A stretch of 64,000 bases of DNA from Pinus tabuliformis (lineage: Eukaryota > Streptophyta > Pinopsida > Pinales > Pinaceae), in NCBI GenBank assembly GCA_031772625.1, contig CM062819.1, positions 823,587,003-823,651,002 on the forward strand. The letters run 5' to 3'. The position numbers were made by a program, and so were the translations under genes. The notes under the pieces are model-generated. The model was not told where the DNA came from and did no database searches. It saw nothing but the letters and a program-made list of their open reading frames with translations. Positions 21,989 through 33,480 of the stretch are shown here, piece by piece (within the stretch, counting starts at the first letter, position 1; the number at the start of each line of letters is the position of its first letter).

Positions 21989-24099
21989 GTTCGGTTCTCC
22001 TTAGGTGATGTTTGGTACTCCTTTCTCTTTGGATGAATGTGTTGTCATGTGTACATGTCAGTTGCGTATATGTTTATTATGCTTGTATTATATGTGTTTG
22101 TTATGTATGCATGGTAAGGGACATTGTTGTTGTCATATTGCCATGCAGAAGTTGATGAGGTTGTTGTTGATATGTGTGTCGTCCATATGTTTGTTATGCA
22201 TGGTACCTAGTCAGTGTTATAATTGTGGCATCATGCATGGTAATTGGGATAATGATTGAGATTATGTGTATATACTATGATTATGATTATACATGTATTG
22301 TGCTAATCTAGTTGATCTTGCAGATGAGATATCCTCCCCTAAACTACACCGAGGTGCGTTGGTTTGTTTATAATTTGGTTTAGCTGACATGATATACCTT
22401 GCAAGAAGAGAATATCAAAGATGACTAGGAAGATGGTAGACTACAACTCACAAGGTTCCCCTATAGATCATATGAGTAGCATGGCGAGGAATATTCTCCT
22501 GACATAACAGACACTTTGGGGCAGAGATAAGAAGTTGCAAAAAAGATAATGAGTGAATCATTCAATCAGAAGAGAGACTTGCTAGGGAACAAGAGAAACA
22601 AGCAGAGGTTAATGTAGTTTTTCTTTAGAGCTTGTCAGACTTGCAGAGACAAGGGCCGCTTACAATCAATTTTGGGTAAGAGGATGGGACTAATGTAGCA
22701 TTTTGTAGTGTTGATGGTGCTGGAAATCCATCAAGCAAGGGGATCTCCCTGATGTGAAGTCCTAGTTAGACTTCACACCATTTGGAATAGGAGCCCCATC
22801 CAAGATATCGACCCGACTGTCATATATTCTTCTAGGTTTTCCTTAGCTACAAAGTTGAACACAAGAGAGTTATGCACAGGTAATCTCAGATCAAAAAGTG
22901 AGTATGCCTGGTGAGTGTTGAGTTGTATTTGTGTCAAGATTCTTCTGCTGCGGAGAGAAAGGAAAGTGAGCCCCTAGGAGAGAGGTAATACTGCCACCCT
23001 AGTAGAGACACACACACGGAAGACATGTCTAACATCCAGTAGAATAGTCCACAAAGATGTGACGATCATTACAATCATTACAAACATGAAATATCTATCT
23101 AACATCCAACAGAATAATCCACAAGGATGTGATAATTATAGCAACCATTACAACACATTATTAATTAGATAAGCACTAAAATAACCAAAATAGTTCAACT
23201 ACTTTAGTACAAGTGAAAGAAAACATGAATCATAAATATTCACAGAACAATCTTATAAATATTCACAATCCATGCATGAAAACGTGTCGGTCATCAGGCT
23301 TCAAGTATTAAGTAAAAGTCACAAGACACATGTATACAATGAACACCACTAGCCCCAATAATGGAGCGTTACAGCCACTCCTTACTCCCCAAAAGAACTA
23401 GCTTGTCTCTCTAATGCATTGCTGGAGGAGCCAAGGTGAAAATTTCCTTTGCATGAAAAATGAGGGTGTATATATAACAAATTGGGTGATCCTTCACCTC
23501 CTACATGGCTTTTTGACTTCTCATGACTTTTCGACTTCCTACACGACTCTTCACGTTACACAGATGACTCTTAGACTTTGACTTCACCTCACATTTTCCA
23601 ATATAGAATTACATAATCCACAAATGATGTGGCACGTGATGACTCGTGACAGGACATGACATGACACTGATGACATGGACTACATGATGATGTGGTAGTG
23701 CCAAGTCGTCTTTCTTGTCGCTTCTTTCTTTTCGTATTTAATAAGAGATGTATCAAATGCTTCATCTTCATGAGAGATATGATTTTTTCTTCATATCTAG
23801 CCTCCGAAGGGTTGTGAATCAAATGGAGTCTTCATGTGATCATGATCTTTGGTCTTCTATTGTAATCCATTGTTACTTCATCTTCTTTTCTAAAGATCAT
23901 CTTATCTCCTCATCTCCTTAGGTGTCTTCTAGAATGTCCTCCTTCTCCATCTCCTTCTTCATCATCCTTCCATAGCATGATAGAGTTCCTGCATCCGTAA
24001 TCCACTCATGACAAGACGAAAGTAGTTCGATAAACCCCTAATCTAAGATGTTGCATGATGATCCACTAACTGAGCTAGAACCAGGTGGTAGGTAGAGGG
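21989..24099. other. remains of the older element and unassigned DNA
   Basis: The internal region of the older plus-strand element should begin here, but no gag or pol could be recognised. Two related blocks containing CTAACATCCA and GATGTG occur near 23028-23085 and 23097-23150. The remaining short ORFs look fortuitous. Confidence 0.4.
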
Positions 24100-24720
24100 A
24101 GAGGCTTAGTGACTATGCATTTATGCAGCTTAGGCAGTCAAGGATCAGGCTTGAGCCTTGAGACTGCATAATGGGAAGTTTAGGTTTGGACTAAGCAAAA
24201 TGATTGCTCAGTTGGGGAGCTCAGGGGGCCAGGTTGAGGGTTTGAACATTGATTTTTCCCTTTGTGTAGTTCTGGAAGACAAAGGAGCCTATGTGGTTGC
24301 ACAATTGCATATTTCAAGGGCTCAAGACTGAGGCTTGAGCCTTGAGACTGCGCAATGTGTAATTCAGGATGGAATGTGCAAGTAGATTGCACAATTTTGA
24401 GGTTCAGTGAATAAGGCTGCAGGGTTTTGCACTATTTCTATCAACTGCGCAATTATGGAAGGTAGAGCAAACTTTGTGATTGCGTAGTTCAAGAGATCAG
24501 GGTTTTGGCTTTTAGAGACTACAGAGTGCATAGTTGGGGCTAGGCTGGAAGGATGAAATGTGGAATTTTGGAGGCCAAGGCTCGGGATTGAGCACTAAAA
24601 CTGCACAATGTGTAGTCCTGGAAGGAAGGAATTGGGAATGGTGTAGTGTCACTAGGCAAGGTTGTAGATTGAGGGTTGGGACTACGCAATGCATAGTTCA
24701 GGAAGGTCAGATGGAGGCTA
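24100..24720. repeat. degenerate repeat field
   Basis: Variants of GAGCCTTGAGACTGC and of CTGCGCAATGTGTAGTTC recur irregularly (near 24151, 24333, 24600 and 24690) with spacings of about 90-250 bp. The repeat is ancient and imperfect. The plus and minus ORFs here simply read through it. Confidence 0.5.
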
Positions 24721-25690
24721 AGTTGTTGGGAATTTTATGAAATTTGGCTAAGTGCGGGATCAATGAAACTGATGTAAATAATGATAGGACTTGACTGTGA
24801 TCACACACTTAGAGTGCTTAATGACACAACATAGATCATCCATAATACATTAACAACATACTTATCTCAGTACAAAAACCTTTATGACAACTTATGACAA
24901 GTGCAACAGTAAAGATACACTTTGTGACGACTATGATGAATCTTATGCGACAATGCTTAAAACTTTGGAAATGAGCACGATAAAGGTTTACATGGTAAGA
25001 TCGACTCATTTACATAAGGAGAACCTCTTGAAACCTCCAAAACAAGCTTATGTACATTGTGCGACACTTAACATTCCAAAATATGACAAGTGCTAAAGTG
25101 CGAATGAAACTTGCGATATGCGAACAATAGTGAAAGCAACACATGCCAGGGCGAAGATAACATGAAAATGACACTAATTAGAGTGAAAGGAAGAAAAATT
25201 GGCAACCGAAAACAAGAAAACGACATTCGCGAAAACAAAGGTGCGCGAAAGTGACAGTTTGCAAAACTCACTGAAATAGAAGTACAAACGCAACTAGAAG
25301 TGAGAAAATGTTGATGTTAGTGCGCACTAACTGTCGACATGAATTGGACATTGCATAAGCATGATCTTGATGGACGGTGCTATGATTTTTCAAGCTTGCG
25401 TAAAAGAATGTGCTCATGCACATGTTGCAAACTGAGCATGTGTGAGTAAGTACCCTCGACACTTATAATCCAAGAATGGAGCTCAAAAGCATAAACTAAC
25501 CAACAAGTGACTGTGGAATGACTGATCGTAAGACTTGCAGTAGGATCCAAACTTTGAGTGTAGGGAATTTTGGAGGGCGTTTATCGTAGTGACAACACTT
25601 GGTGACACACTAGTAGAACTCCAACTTCTCTGCCTTGGTCAATTATTTCATGCAAGGTTTAGTTCTTCAAGAAGTATTGATTAACCGTTC
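24721..25690. other. unassigned non-coding stretch
   Basis: No supported gene. The part at 24880-25300 is rich in GCGA, GTGCGA and GACAAC words in a degenerate pattern, but no domain or terminal structure is visible. Confidence 0.4.
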
Positions 25691-27900
25691 AAATTACCAT
25701 GGCTTTCCCACTTACCCTGTGCATAAACATAGTCCCCTTCGTTCATTTACTCAGTTAAACAAACATAAGATCATGTTATCATGACTCTAATTCTTATTAT
25801 TGTGATTGATGTGATTCAACAACAAGGGTTCATCTATCTAAGGAGCTAAGGGTGAATATATCTTCCTTTGAGCTCTAAGCAAGGTGATATATACTAAGCA
25901 AGGATCTTATATATAGTGGTTATTTGGGTTATTCCCTTATTACACTTCCCTTATTACATATGTTGTGGGTTGTTCGATAGAGTTCCTAGGGTTACTATTT
26001 CTCAAATCTTAGCTTAAGGGGAAATTTCGGATGGCTCAAGGGTTGTTATCCTAGCCCTTCCTTTTACTAAGATTATTCATTCTGATACTTGATAACTTAT
26101 AAAAAGTAGCTTATTATTTGTCCTATATCTTAACCGACTCCTTTCTTTCAATATCCTAATATACTACTATATATCTCTATTTCTATTTCCTAAAGACTAT
26201 ACTTGATAACTCTTCTATTTGTTCTAAAGCAAGGAATAGTAGTGGTAAGAAAGCCAAGGAGAGAAGAAATGTAGTGGTTTCTATGGTTCATTCCTTGTCT
26301 TCTATTCGTTAAGTCAAGAGGGAACCTTGCTGCTTGAAATCTGTGTGTTATCAGATGTGAGTGGCTCTGGCACTTCCTAATGAAATAAGAGTGGGTCATC
26401 CGTAGGTGTTCTCCTCAATAAGGAAATAATACAAACGGGGCTAATTGTCTATTTCTTCTATGTTATGTTGGGGAAGTTACTGGAATTAGCTTATTAGGGT
26501 CGTGCGTCGTCATGCATCTAGGCATTGATTCTGGTTAGTCCTCACTTGACCGAAAGGCTATATGATCTATACTCTTATCTTACTCTCATTCCACTTTCAA
26601 TAAGTTCGGAAGAAAGAATACGACTAAAAAGGAAAACTTCTTGAAGTAAGGTTGGTATAGTCCTTGGATTTTTCCCTTTCTAAAGTGCGTGTCTCGGAAG
26701 AAAGAAGTACGATTTGTGAAGATCTTGGTTAGTGAAGGAAAGTGTATCAGAAGAAAGAATACTTCAATATAGTTTGTCTGAGTTAATGTCTTGGTTAGTG
26801 AAGGAAAGTATCTAATATAAACTAAAGAGCGTGATAAGATCCCCTAAAGTTATTGGCTTGTTAAGGTATTGACCTCCCTAAAAAAGAATCCCCAAAGGGT
26901 TTGACGAGATAAAGGATATGTTCTTTGTTCTATTGTTCTCTGTTCTATTTAAAAGGAGGATATTATTTGAGTGGGTTGTGTTGATTTCCTACCACATTAA
27001 AGATAAGGAAGTGGGGCTTCCTTTGGGTTTATTCTTATGTCTCTATGATGCTTTGAGATTCCATATAGAGCCAGTCAATGTCAATAGTTCTAATGGTGAA
27101 ATGATACTGGTCTAATAGACAATATATCTTTATATCTTTTGATTTCTTAGTAAATTTATGGTTTGCGCATGTTATAGAATCGTTGGTTGTTAGGTAAATG
27201 AGAAATAAGGAAAAACGAAAAAGTTTCCCATAACCTACTCTTTTATGGCCTATCAACATGGAAATCCTATATACTATAGACGAAGGTAGGTTGCATGCGG
27301 GAAACCTAGCAAGTAGGGAGGTTGTTTCAAATAGGTAGGGAAATATGTCTCTATGAACCTAGCGTATGGATGGTAAAAGCTACTGCATGAACCTAGTGTA
27401 TGGATGGGAATTTCTTCTCGATGAACATGACGTATGGGTTGGGAATAACAAGCATCAGCGAAAGCACTAGAAGGTTTTAGCGCTAACATAAAGTTTGTTC
27501 ACTCAGTACGATACAATCAATTTAGTTAGATGCACTATCATTGGCATTACATTTACCCACTTTATATCCGCAGTCTACTCCATAATTTGATGGAACCAAA
27601 GAAATCTCTGCTTAATCATGGAAATAAGATACTTTATTTGTTGTCGCCGAAACGATCCCTGTTTATGGCCATATTAAAACCTAAAGTTTTTATCCTATAA
27701 GCTTGAGTATGCATCTGAATATGCATTATAGATGTTATTTTTGCTACGTATGAATGAGAATTGGTGGGTGATACTACTGTGGAAAAGACTATGAAATTCC
27801 AATTTGTTGGAATTGATTCAAAATGTATGGTGTGGTAATAGGAGGGCAAGGAAGTTTTCTCCCTTCAAAAGTACAGGTAGGGAAAGATAGGGAGACTAAA
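25691..27900. other. possible mitochondrial-derived insertion (NUMT-like)
   Basis: This tract has a different texture from its neighbours: mid-range GC, few homopolymers, and many GAAAGAAAG, CTTTCTT and GGAAGAAAGAA words of the sort common in seed-plant mitochondrial spacers. It carries short direct repeats such as TCTTGGTTAGTGAAGGAAAG (near 26723 and 26791) and ATGAACCTAG-GTATGGATGG phrases (27353-27440). No mitochondrial gene was recognised, so the origin is a guess from style. Confidence 0.25.
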
Positions 27901-27943
27901 TAGCTATATTGCTTTACTATCTCTCCCCTTAGTCCAATAATTG

Positions 27944-30863
27944 ATGGGGGAGAACAAGAAGCTGAAAGAGGAGATAAACTTCTTTAAAAATGATAACTCT
28001 TAGCTCAACATAAAAAACTAATCACTGGCTGAGAACGTAATCTCATTAGAAGTTGTCAGGATAGATACTATGGCATAAGAATCACAATTGAATGAGGCCA
28101 AAGAGGATATCAAATTATTCAATGCCAAGGCCTCTATAGCAGAGAAGCCAAAGGCACCCCCTCTTACCATCATCATATCAGATGTGGGGGACTCAGAAAC
28201 TCCTGAGCCACAACAGAGAATAGAATATCTGGTAAGGGAGGTTGAAGATTTGAAAGAAAAGAATCAAGAGGCCATTGACCTAGCCAACAAATCGATTACC
28301 CTGGTTGATAAGAGGAAGGAGGATTTGAAAGCATAGGGCTAGAAGCTAGAAGACACCTTGAAAACCCTGGTGGATGTAACAGCAAAATTTGCTAGCAACC
28401 AAGAAGATAAATACTTTGTAAGAAATATATGAAGAAACTATAGATCATGCGAATATGAATAAGAGGTTGGAGGCCGTTAAGAGCACCATATGGGGAAGCA
28501 TTAGTGAAGATGTTCCTAAAATCAACGACCACTTGTGTTACTTCATCGAGTTCAAAAACCTCTATACACAAAGTCAGAAAATACTTAGACGAGGTCAAGG
28601 CTGGTGTGGAACACAAAGCTCATGTAGTTTTTGTCATTGAAAAGTGATTAATAAGATTCCTTGCCAGGCTTTGGATCTCCTAGGGGTTAAAGATAGGGCA
28701 TCTATGTCCAAATATGTTGACACCTATCATAGAAGGCGTATAAATTGGAAAGCTATCAATGACAAGGCCATATGTGCTCAAAGCACTATCAAGGGTTTAA
28801 TGGATGGAATATCATCAATGATGAGCTATGGCCTATCTTCCCCATGAGATGAGAAACTGTTCTTTCATGTCCCCTGTGAAAAATGTTTCATTTCTATAGG
28901 TAGCAAGGAACAAGGCCTCCATAATGAAAGAGAAAGGGGTCCGAACCTCAACAATGGAGATCATATGGTAGATACAACCTACAGTGATAATCTATACCAT
29001 TCTCAGCTACATGATCCACTCACTACCCCAATTGTTCACTTAGAAAAGAAAGAATTGGATAAATCATTTCAATTTCTGAGGGGTGGGAAGGCCATCCAAG
29101 AAGATGCGTGGTATCAAATGATAGTGGTCTATGCTTATATAAAGGGGGTCACTCAACTAGCATGGATTCCACCTTGCTAGGTGATTCCATCGCGACAACA
29201 AATCTCTCACACTTCAAAGAAGCGTTAGAAGCACTAGGAGCATAGGCAACGAAGGGAGAGGCCTAGGCAACTAGAGTTGAAATAGAATTAGTCGGAGTAG
29301 AGACCATTTAATCAACAAAAGCAATTGATAACACCAATTATTTAGTTGACCAAGTTGACCTTGAAGAATCAAATTCAGTTGATCCATATCCAGTAGCAAA
29401 GCTATCAACTGGCTTCTTTTCCCAAGAAAAAGTACCATTTTGAGTGCCACCCTGCCTAACATCCTTGTTAATTCGAGATTCATGGCCCATCCATTTCATA
29501 TCCTCTCCTTCCAAAGCCTATTATTATTCCATATCTAGGAACCATTGGAGAGCTTGTTCTAACATCTCCGTCAGCACATGGGCCCATATTAGTAAAGCAT
29601 GTAGAGGCAACATCCATTTTTTTGGTTAATTATCCAAGCGAAGTTCGAAAGCCAATAACAGAGGTTAAGGCAACTAGAATAGCAAGCACAATAAAGGCAA
29701 TAGGAGGGGAGGTAATTCAATAGCCGGTTGGAGTTGAATCTATATATGTGACTGAAACTGTAGATCATCGAGCCCCAGATTCGGTGGACCCAGAAGCACA
29801 AGCAGAAGGAGTTTCAGTTCTAGCTTCCATACCAATTGATCGAGTTGTTTACCTTGAATCAGTCAATTATACACCACCACTATCAGAGATAGTTATAGTG
29901 CCAGTTGATCCACCAGATGAAAAAGTAGATCTAATAGTAGCGGTCGATCCTGAACCAGTTGATCGAGTTGCTTTACTAGTTGTTCGTTAACTAGTTTAAG
30001 CACTAATTTGAGAAATAATCCCGATTTAAGTAAATCCAACAGTCTCAGATCCAAATCCTATGATATTTGACCTAATTTACCAAGCAAAAGCATCAACAAC
30101 AGATGAGGTTGGAGATCCGATTTAAGATCCTCCAGTTGTAGTTAGAGTTGGTCCACCCACAAATGATCCTACTTTTGACCCTGCTAAAGAAGTGGTTCCT
30201 AATCCAGTTTGAAATCAAGCAGCAATCCCACTAGTTATAGTTCCTAATCCAGTTGGAGTTCTTGTTCTAGAGCCAGTATTTTCATATGTTCCGGCAGGAG
30301 GTTATGTTTCTATTTAAGATGAAGAGGCCAAGGTATTAGAGATGACATGCGACCTAGATTAATACATTGAAGAATAAGTTAATGGCCCAGATGCAGTTGA
30401 AGAAGCATCCTCACCACTACCTATAGTAGCGGTTGAAGTAGTACCAATTTAATTGGTTTTAGATCCATATCGATATGCAATTCGAGAATGAGATAAAGAC
30501 TGACCAACACCAAAGCGAGCATATTGACCTGCAACAAGGTTTTAGTTCGAGTAAGCAACACCCAAAGTGGAGAAGGCAGTAGCAAGAGCAAGGGAAGTGT
30601 CCCAACAGTAAACAACATTAGGGTAAGAGGCACCCCATATTACAGTGACGGATTGAGCCATGTCTTGGATGAAGCAAATTGGATGTTATAGACCACAAGG
30701 TTTGGCAATGCAAGGCCTACTAAAGCAAGGGCTTTGGATAAAGAAAGATGTTCTCGGTAAGGCTTTGAAAAAGTGGATAGACAATGAGAGATACTTGTTA
30801 GATTGGCCAGTTGATTCAATGATTTTGGACAACACTTACAACCATTGGAGATTTACTGATTGA
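27944..30863 (+). pseudogene. decayed long ORF, coiled coil plus Pro/Val/Asp-rich region
   Basis: From ATG at 27944 a roughly 970-codon coding region can be followed with few frame changes but more than twenty in-frame stops. The N-terminus is coiled coil (MGENKKLKEEINFFKNDN; IEYLVREVEDLKEKNQEAID). The middle has segments such as DKSFQFLRGGKAIQEDAWYQ. From about 29230 on it is rich in PVD, VDPEPVDRV and NPVGV repeats. It ends in KALKKWIDNERYLLDWPVDS. Most stops are TAA or TAG where Gln would fit, or TGA where Arg would fit, a pattern expected from C-to-T decay of methylated DNA. I do not recognise the family; a retrotransposon gag or accessory ORF is the most likely origin. No promoter or flanking LTR was identified. 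Confidence 0.5.
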
Positions 30864-30890
30864 GTGGGAATTACGACTAAAAAATACTTG

Positions 30891-32170
30891 GATTTCTGAC
30901 TAGTGGGGGATCCTTTAAACAATTACAATGTAAATGAAACTAATGTGACATGCCTTCAAAAGCACTTTCAATGAAGGGGCCCCTTGGTAGTTTTCTTAGG
31001 GCTTGTTAACACTCAGGTTGTTCCCCAAAAGCTGTGAGAAAAGGGAATACGGCCGAGGTAACCACTAACCAACCTTTTAGACACAGATTCTAGCCAGTCT
31101 GCAGCTAGAGAGGGCTATCTCTTTATGATTTAGCTTTGTTTTGCAATATGTTAGGCTAGTTATGAAGTACAGAGGTTTGTTTGATTTTTGGATGGTGACA
31201 TTCGGTAGAACAAGGGTGCAAAGTATGAGAAGTTCAGACCATTGGGTTAATGGAGTCAATGAAGGTGAACTGCTGGATATGGTTTCTTTGACAAAAGGAG
31301 GAACTACAGAGCAAGATAATTAATCATGGAACAACTTTCAAGCTGGAATTAGGTGAAATGGAGTCAGGGGATGAAAGGCAATTAAGAATCTTTCATCATG
31401 CTAACAGAGGGAAAGTGGGTAAATATTACCAAGGAGCAGTTAAGAATTCCTTAATTATATTCAGGGTGTAAGAACCAGGGAAACAAGAGCAGTTAAGAAT
31501 TCCTGCCTATGCTAGTCCTAAAGAAAACATAAAAAATGACAGGAATTGAACACAGAGTACAGTTAAGTAAATTCTGAGCTATTCTTTTTTCCTGCAATTT
31601 AGAGTATGATATGTAAATGATATATAAAACATAGAAACAATAAAACATGAGTTAGAAAATACTTATTGATCCATGAAATAATTCAATAATTCTACAACAT
31701 GGGCTTCTGCCATCAATTCCATAACCAGAGAGTTCATCCGCAAAGCATTCCAGCGATCTTTATTCAGAAGAGTTCCGAATTTTACAGCGCAGTTCCAGAA
31801 TGATATTCACCAACCCTAATACTTAGATTGGGGAGGTATTTGTACAAAAAAGTTTTACAAAATATCTCCAAGGAGATAATATCTCGCAATAACTTCTTTC
31901 ACCTACTCTGCAGAAGGAGTAAATGCTCTTGGGAACAGAGAGGAATGAATGCAGAAGTAGGAAATGTTGCGCTGGCCGTTTTGTTGGTGAGATGCATTGA
32001 TTACTTGCTCAGCGAGTCGGTCGATGGATACTTTAGTGAACTTCCGCGCTGTTGGCGTTGCTTTCCTGGGTGCTTTGATTGACTTCCCAGCGCGATTTTT
32101 TATCTTCTCTTTTCTTCACTTTATAGCATCTGTAGCATTCTAGGAATATAAACAAAACTTTTATATATGT
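30891..32170. other. unassigned stretch, possibly LTR-like
   Basis: No supported gene. GCAGTTAAGAATTCCT occurs twice (near 31435 and 31481). On the minus strand there is an ATATAAAAGT TATA-like word near 32157-32166, then mixed-composition DNA with AATAAAG near 31758. This would suit an LTR downstream of the coding relic at 32171-32563, but no boundaries could be found. Confidence 0.35.
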
Positions 32171-32563
32171 TTACAAAATTTCCAGCATACTCTGCCACCA
32201 TTGGTCATCTGGTAATTGGTGTCTGCGCATTTTAATTAGAGTTTCATCAACATCTGTGTACCTGAAGGAAGTAGGCTGAAATGTGAAAAGATGCCTCACT
32301 TCATGTTCAATAAAAAACAGATTTTCTAAATTGTCATACAGGCTCTGTCCAGATGGAGTGCCTTCTCTCTTGCAGAACTTGATGATGCTGTGGCTTGGCT
32401 ATCCACATATGTATTTAGCCTGTGAGTATAGGCTGCATGTGTCATCAGTTAATAAACTGGGTAGACCCTTTTCCTCCAAAGTTGTAAACTTCTGTGTGAA
32501 AGCATTTATCTCCATTTGCATTTCCTGGCACTTCCTTTCCAGATTTTGTATGAAATTCCTCAT
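32171..32563 (-). pseudogene. short coding relic next to the tandem array
   Basis: The minus strand reads 130 codons from ATG at 32563 to TAA at 32171-32173, with a single in-frame TAG at 32399-32401. The first 30 residues form a coiled coil (MRNFIQNLERKCQEMQMEIN). The rest is mixed and protein-like (HLFTFQPTSFRYTDVDETLI, QLPDDQWWQSMLEIL). Codon usage and amino-acid mix look genuinely coding, unlike the surrounding short ORFs. The frame stays open upstream to the edge of the 3.95-kb array at about 32586, where it appears cut off. I do not recognise the family. It could be the C-terminus of a retrotransposon ORF or a truncated host gene exon. Confidence 0.4.
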
Positions 32564-32968
32564 GGTCAGAACCCTTTTAATTATTAAGGAACCTTAATCA
32601 AATGTAGCTTTAAAAAATTAGAAGGTTAAAATAAGAAAATCTAGAGAATATATAACCTTTTTTTCATGGGAAAAAACCGTACTTCCATTCATGAGAGAAA
32701 GAAATACATTTTGCATATACACATTCACGTGTGAATTCATCAAGATGTTTGCCAAATATTGAAGTGGCATGCATCAAAACAAAATATATCAAAATAAATT
32801 TGAAATAGTGCTTACATTGTCTGTACACAATATAAATAGAGTAAAACCTACTGAGTTGTTGTCAAATAGTAAAATAGATAACAGTCACAAAAATATTACA
32901 TGATATATACAATAAAAAAACTGTTGCAGAGTAGCCAAAACATATGTATGTAAGATGTCAATATCACA

Positions 32969-33480
32969 TTAAACAAGAGCAATAGGAAGAGGCTCGTCCA
33001 TATATGGTTTGTGATAAAATTGATAATGTTCTTGGTCCACAATCTCGGTCACCTACCATAACCCCTGATCCATGAGCAAACCTTCCTTAGAAAGCCTGTC
33101 AACTTCCATGCTCGACTGCCTGTAAACATGAATGTATGAGAATGAATTAAAGGAAATTTTCAATCTTTGAATATCCTCCAAAATATGATCCAGAGCAATG
33201 TTTCGACATTGTTAGATCCCATTAACCCAGTTAACCACCAATAAAGAATCACCAAAGCATTGCAGATGTTCACGTCCTTTTTCTTGAGCAAAAGTAATAA
33301 GGGATTTGGAAGATAATACTTCATCCCAATTATTTGTGCCTCTACCTAGCCCCAATTTTAAATATAAGAATGTTGAGGAGATAAATGAAGCACAAAACCT
33401 CCCATACAGTTACAGTTATTTCCTCCTCCTAACCCTCTAGATCAATTGCAATAGTATAAGACGCTTCAAGGAGTGATTTT
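32969..33480 (-). pseudogene. RNase H (RVT_3-type) remnant in unit 1
   Basis: The minus strand carries a decayed plant RNase H-like domain: GRGTNNWDEVLSSKSLITFA, REHLQCFGDSLLVVNWVNG, then FNSFSYIHVYR followed by MEVDRLSKEGLLMDQGLW. These correspond to the central and C-terminal motifs (GD-LLVVNW, HVYRE, D-LS) of RNase H domains at the end of plant LINE polyproteins. In-frame stops occur, for example after VNGI and after LW. The region to the left, including the PolyA-side sequence at 32600-32710, would be the LINE 3' end. The same remnant recurs in every unit. Confidence 0.6.

Noticed and set aside
27944..30863. Ciliate-like code with TAA/TAG as Gln
   Set aside because: TGA stops also occur, the rest of the window is clearly plant transposon DNA, and C-to-T decay explains the pattern more simply.
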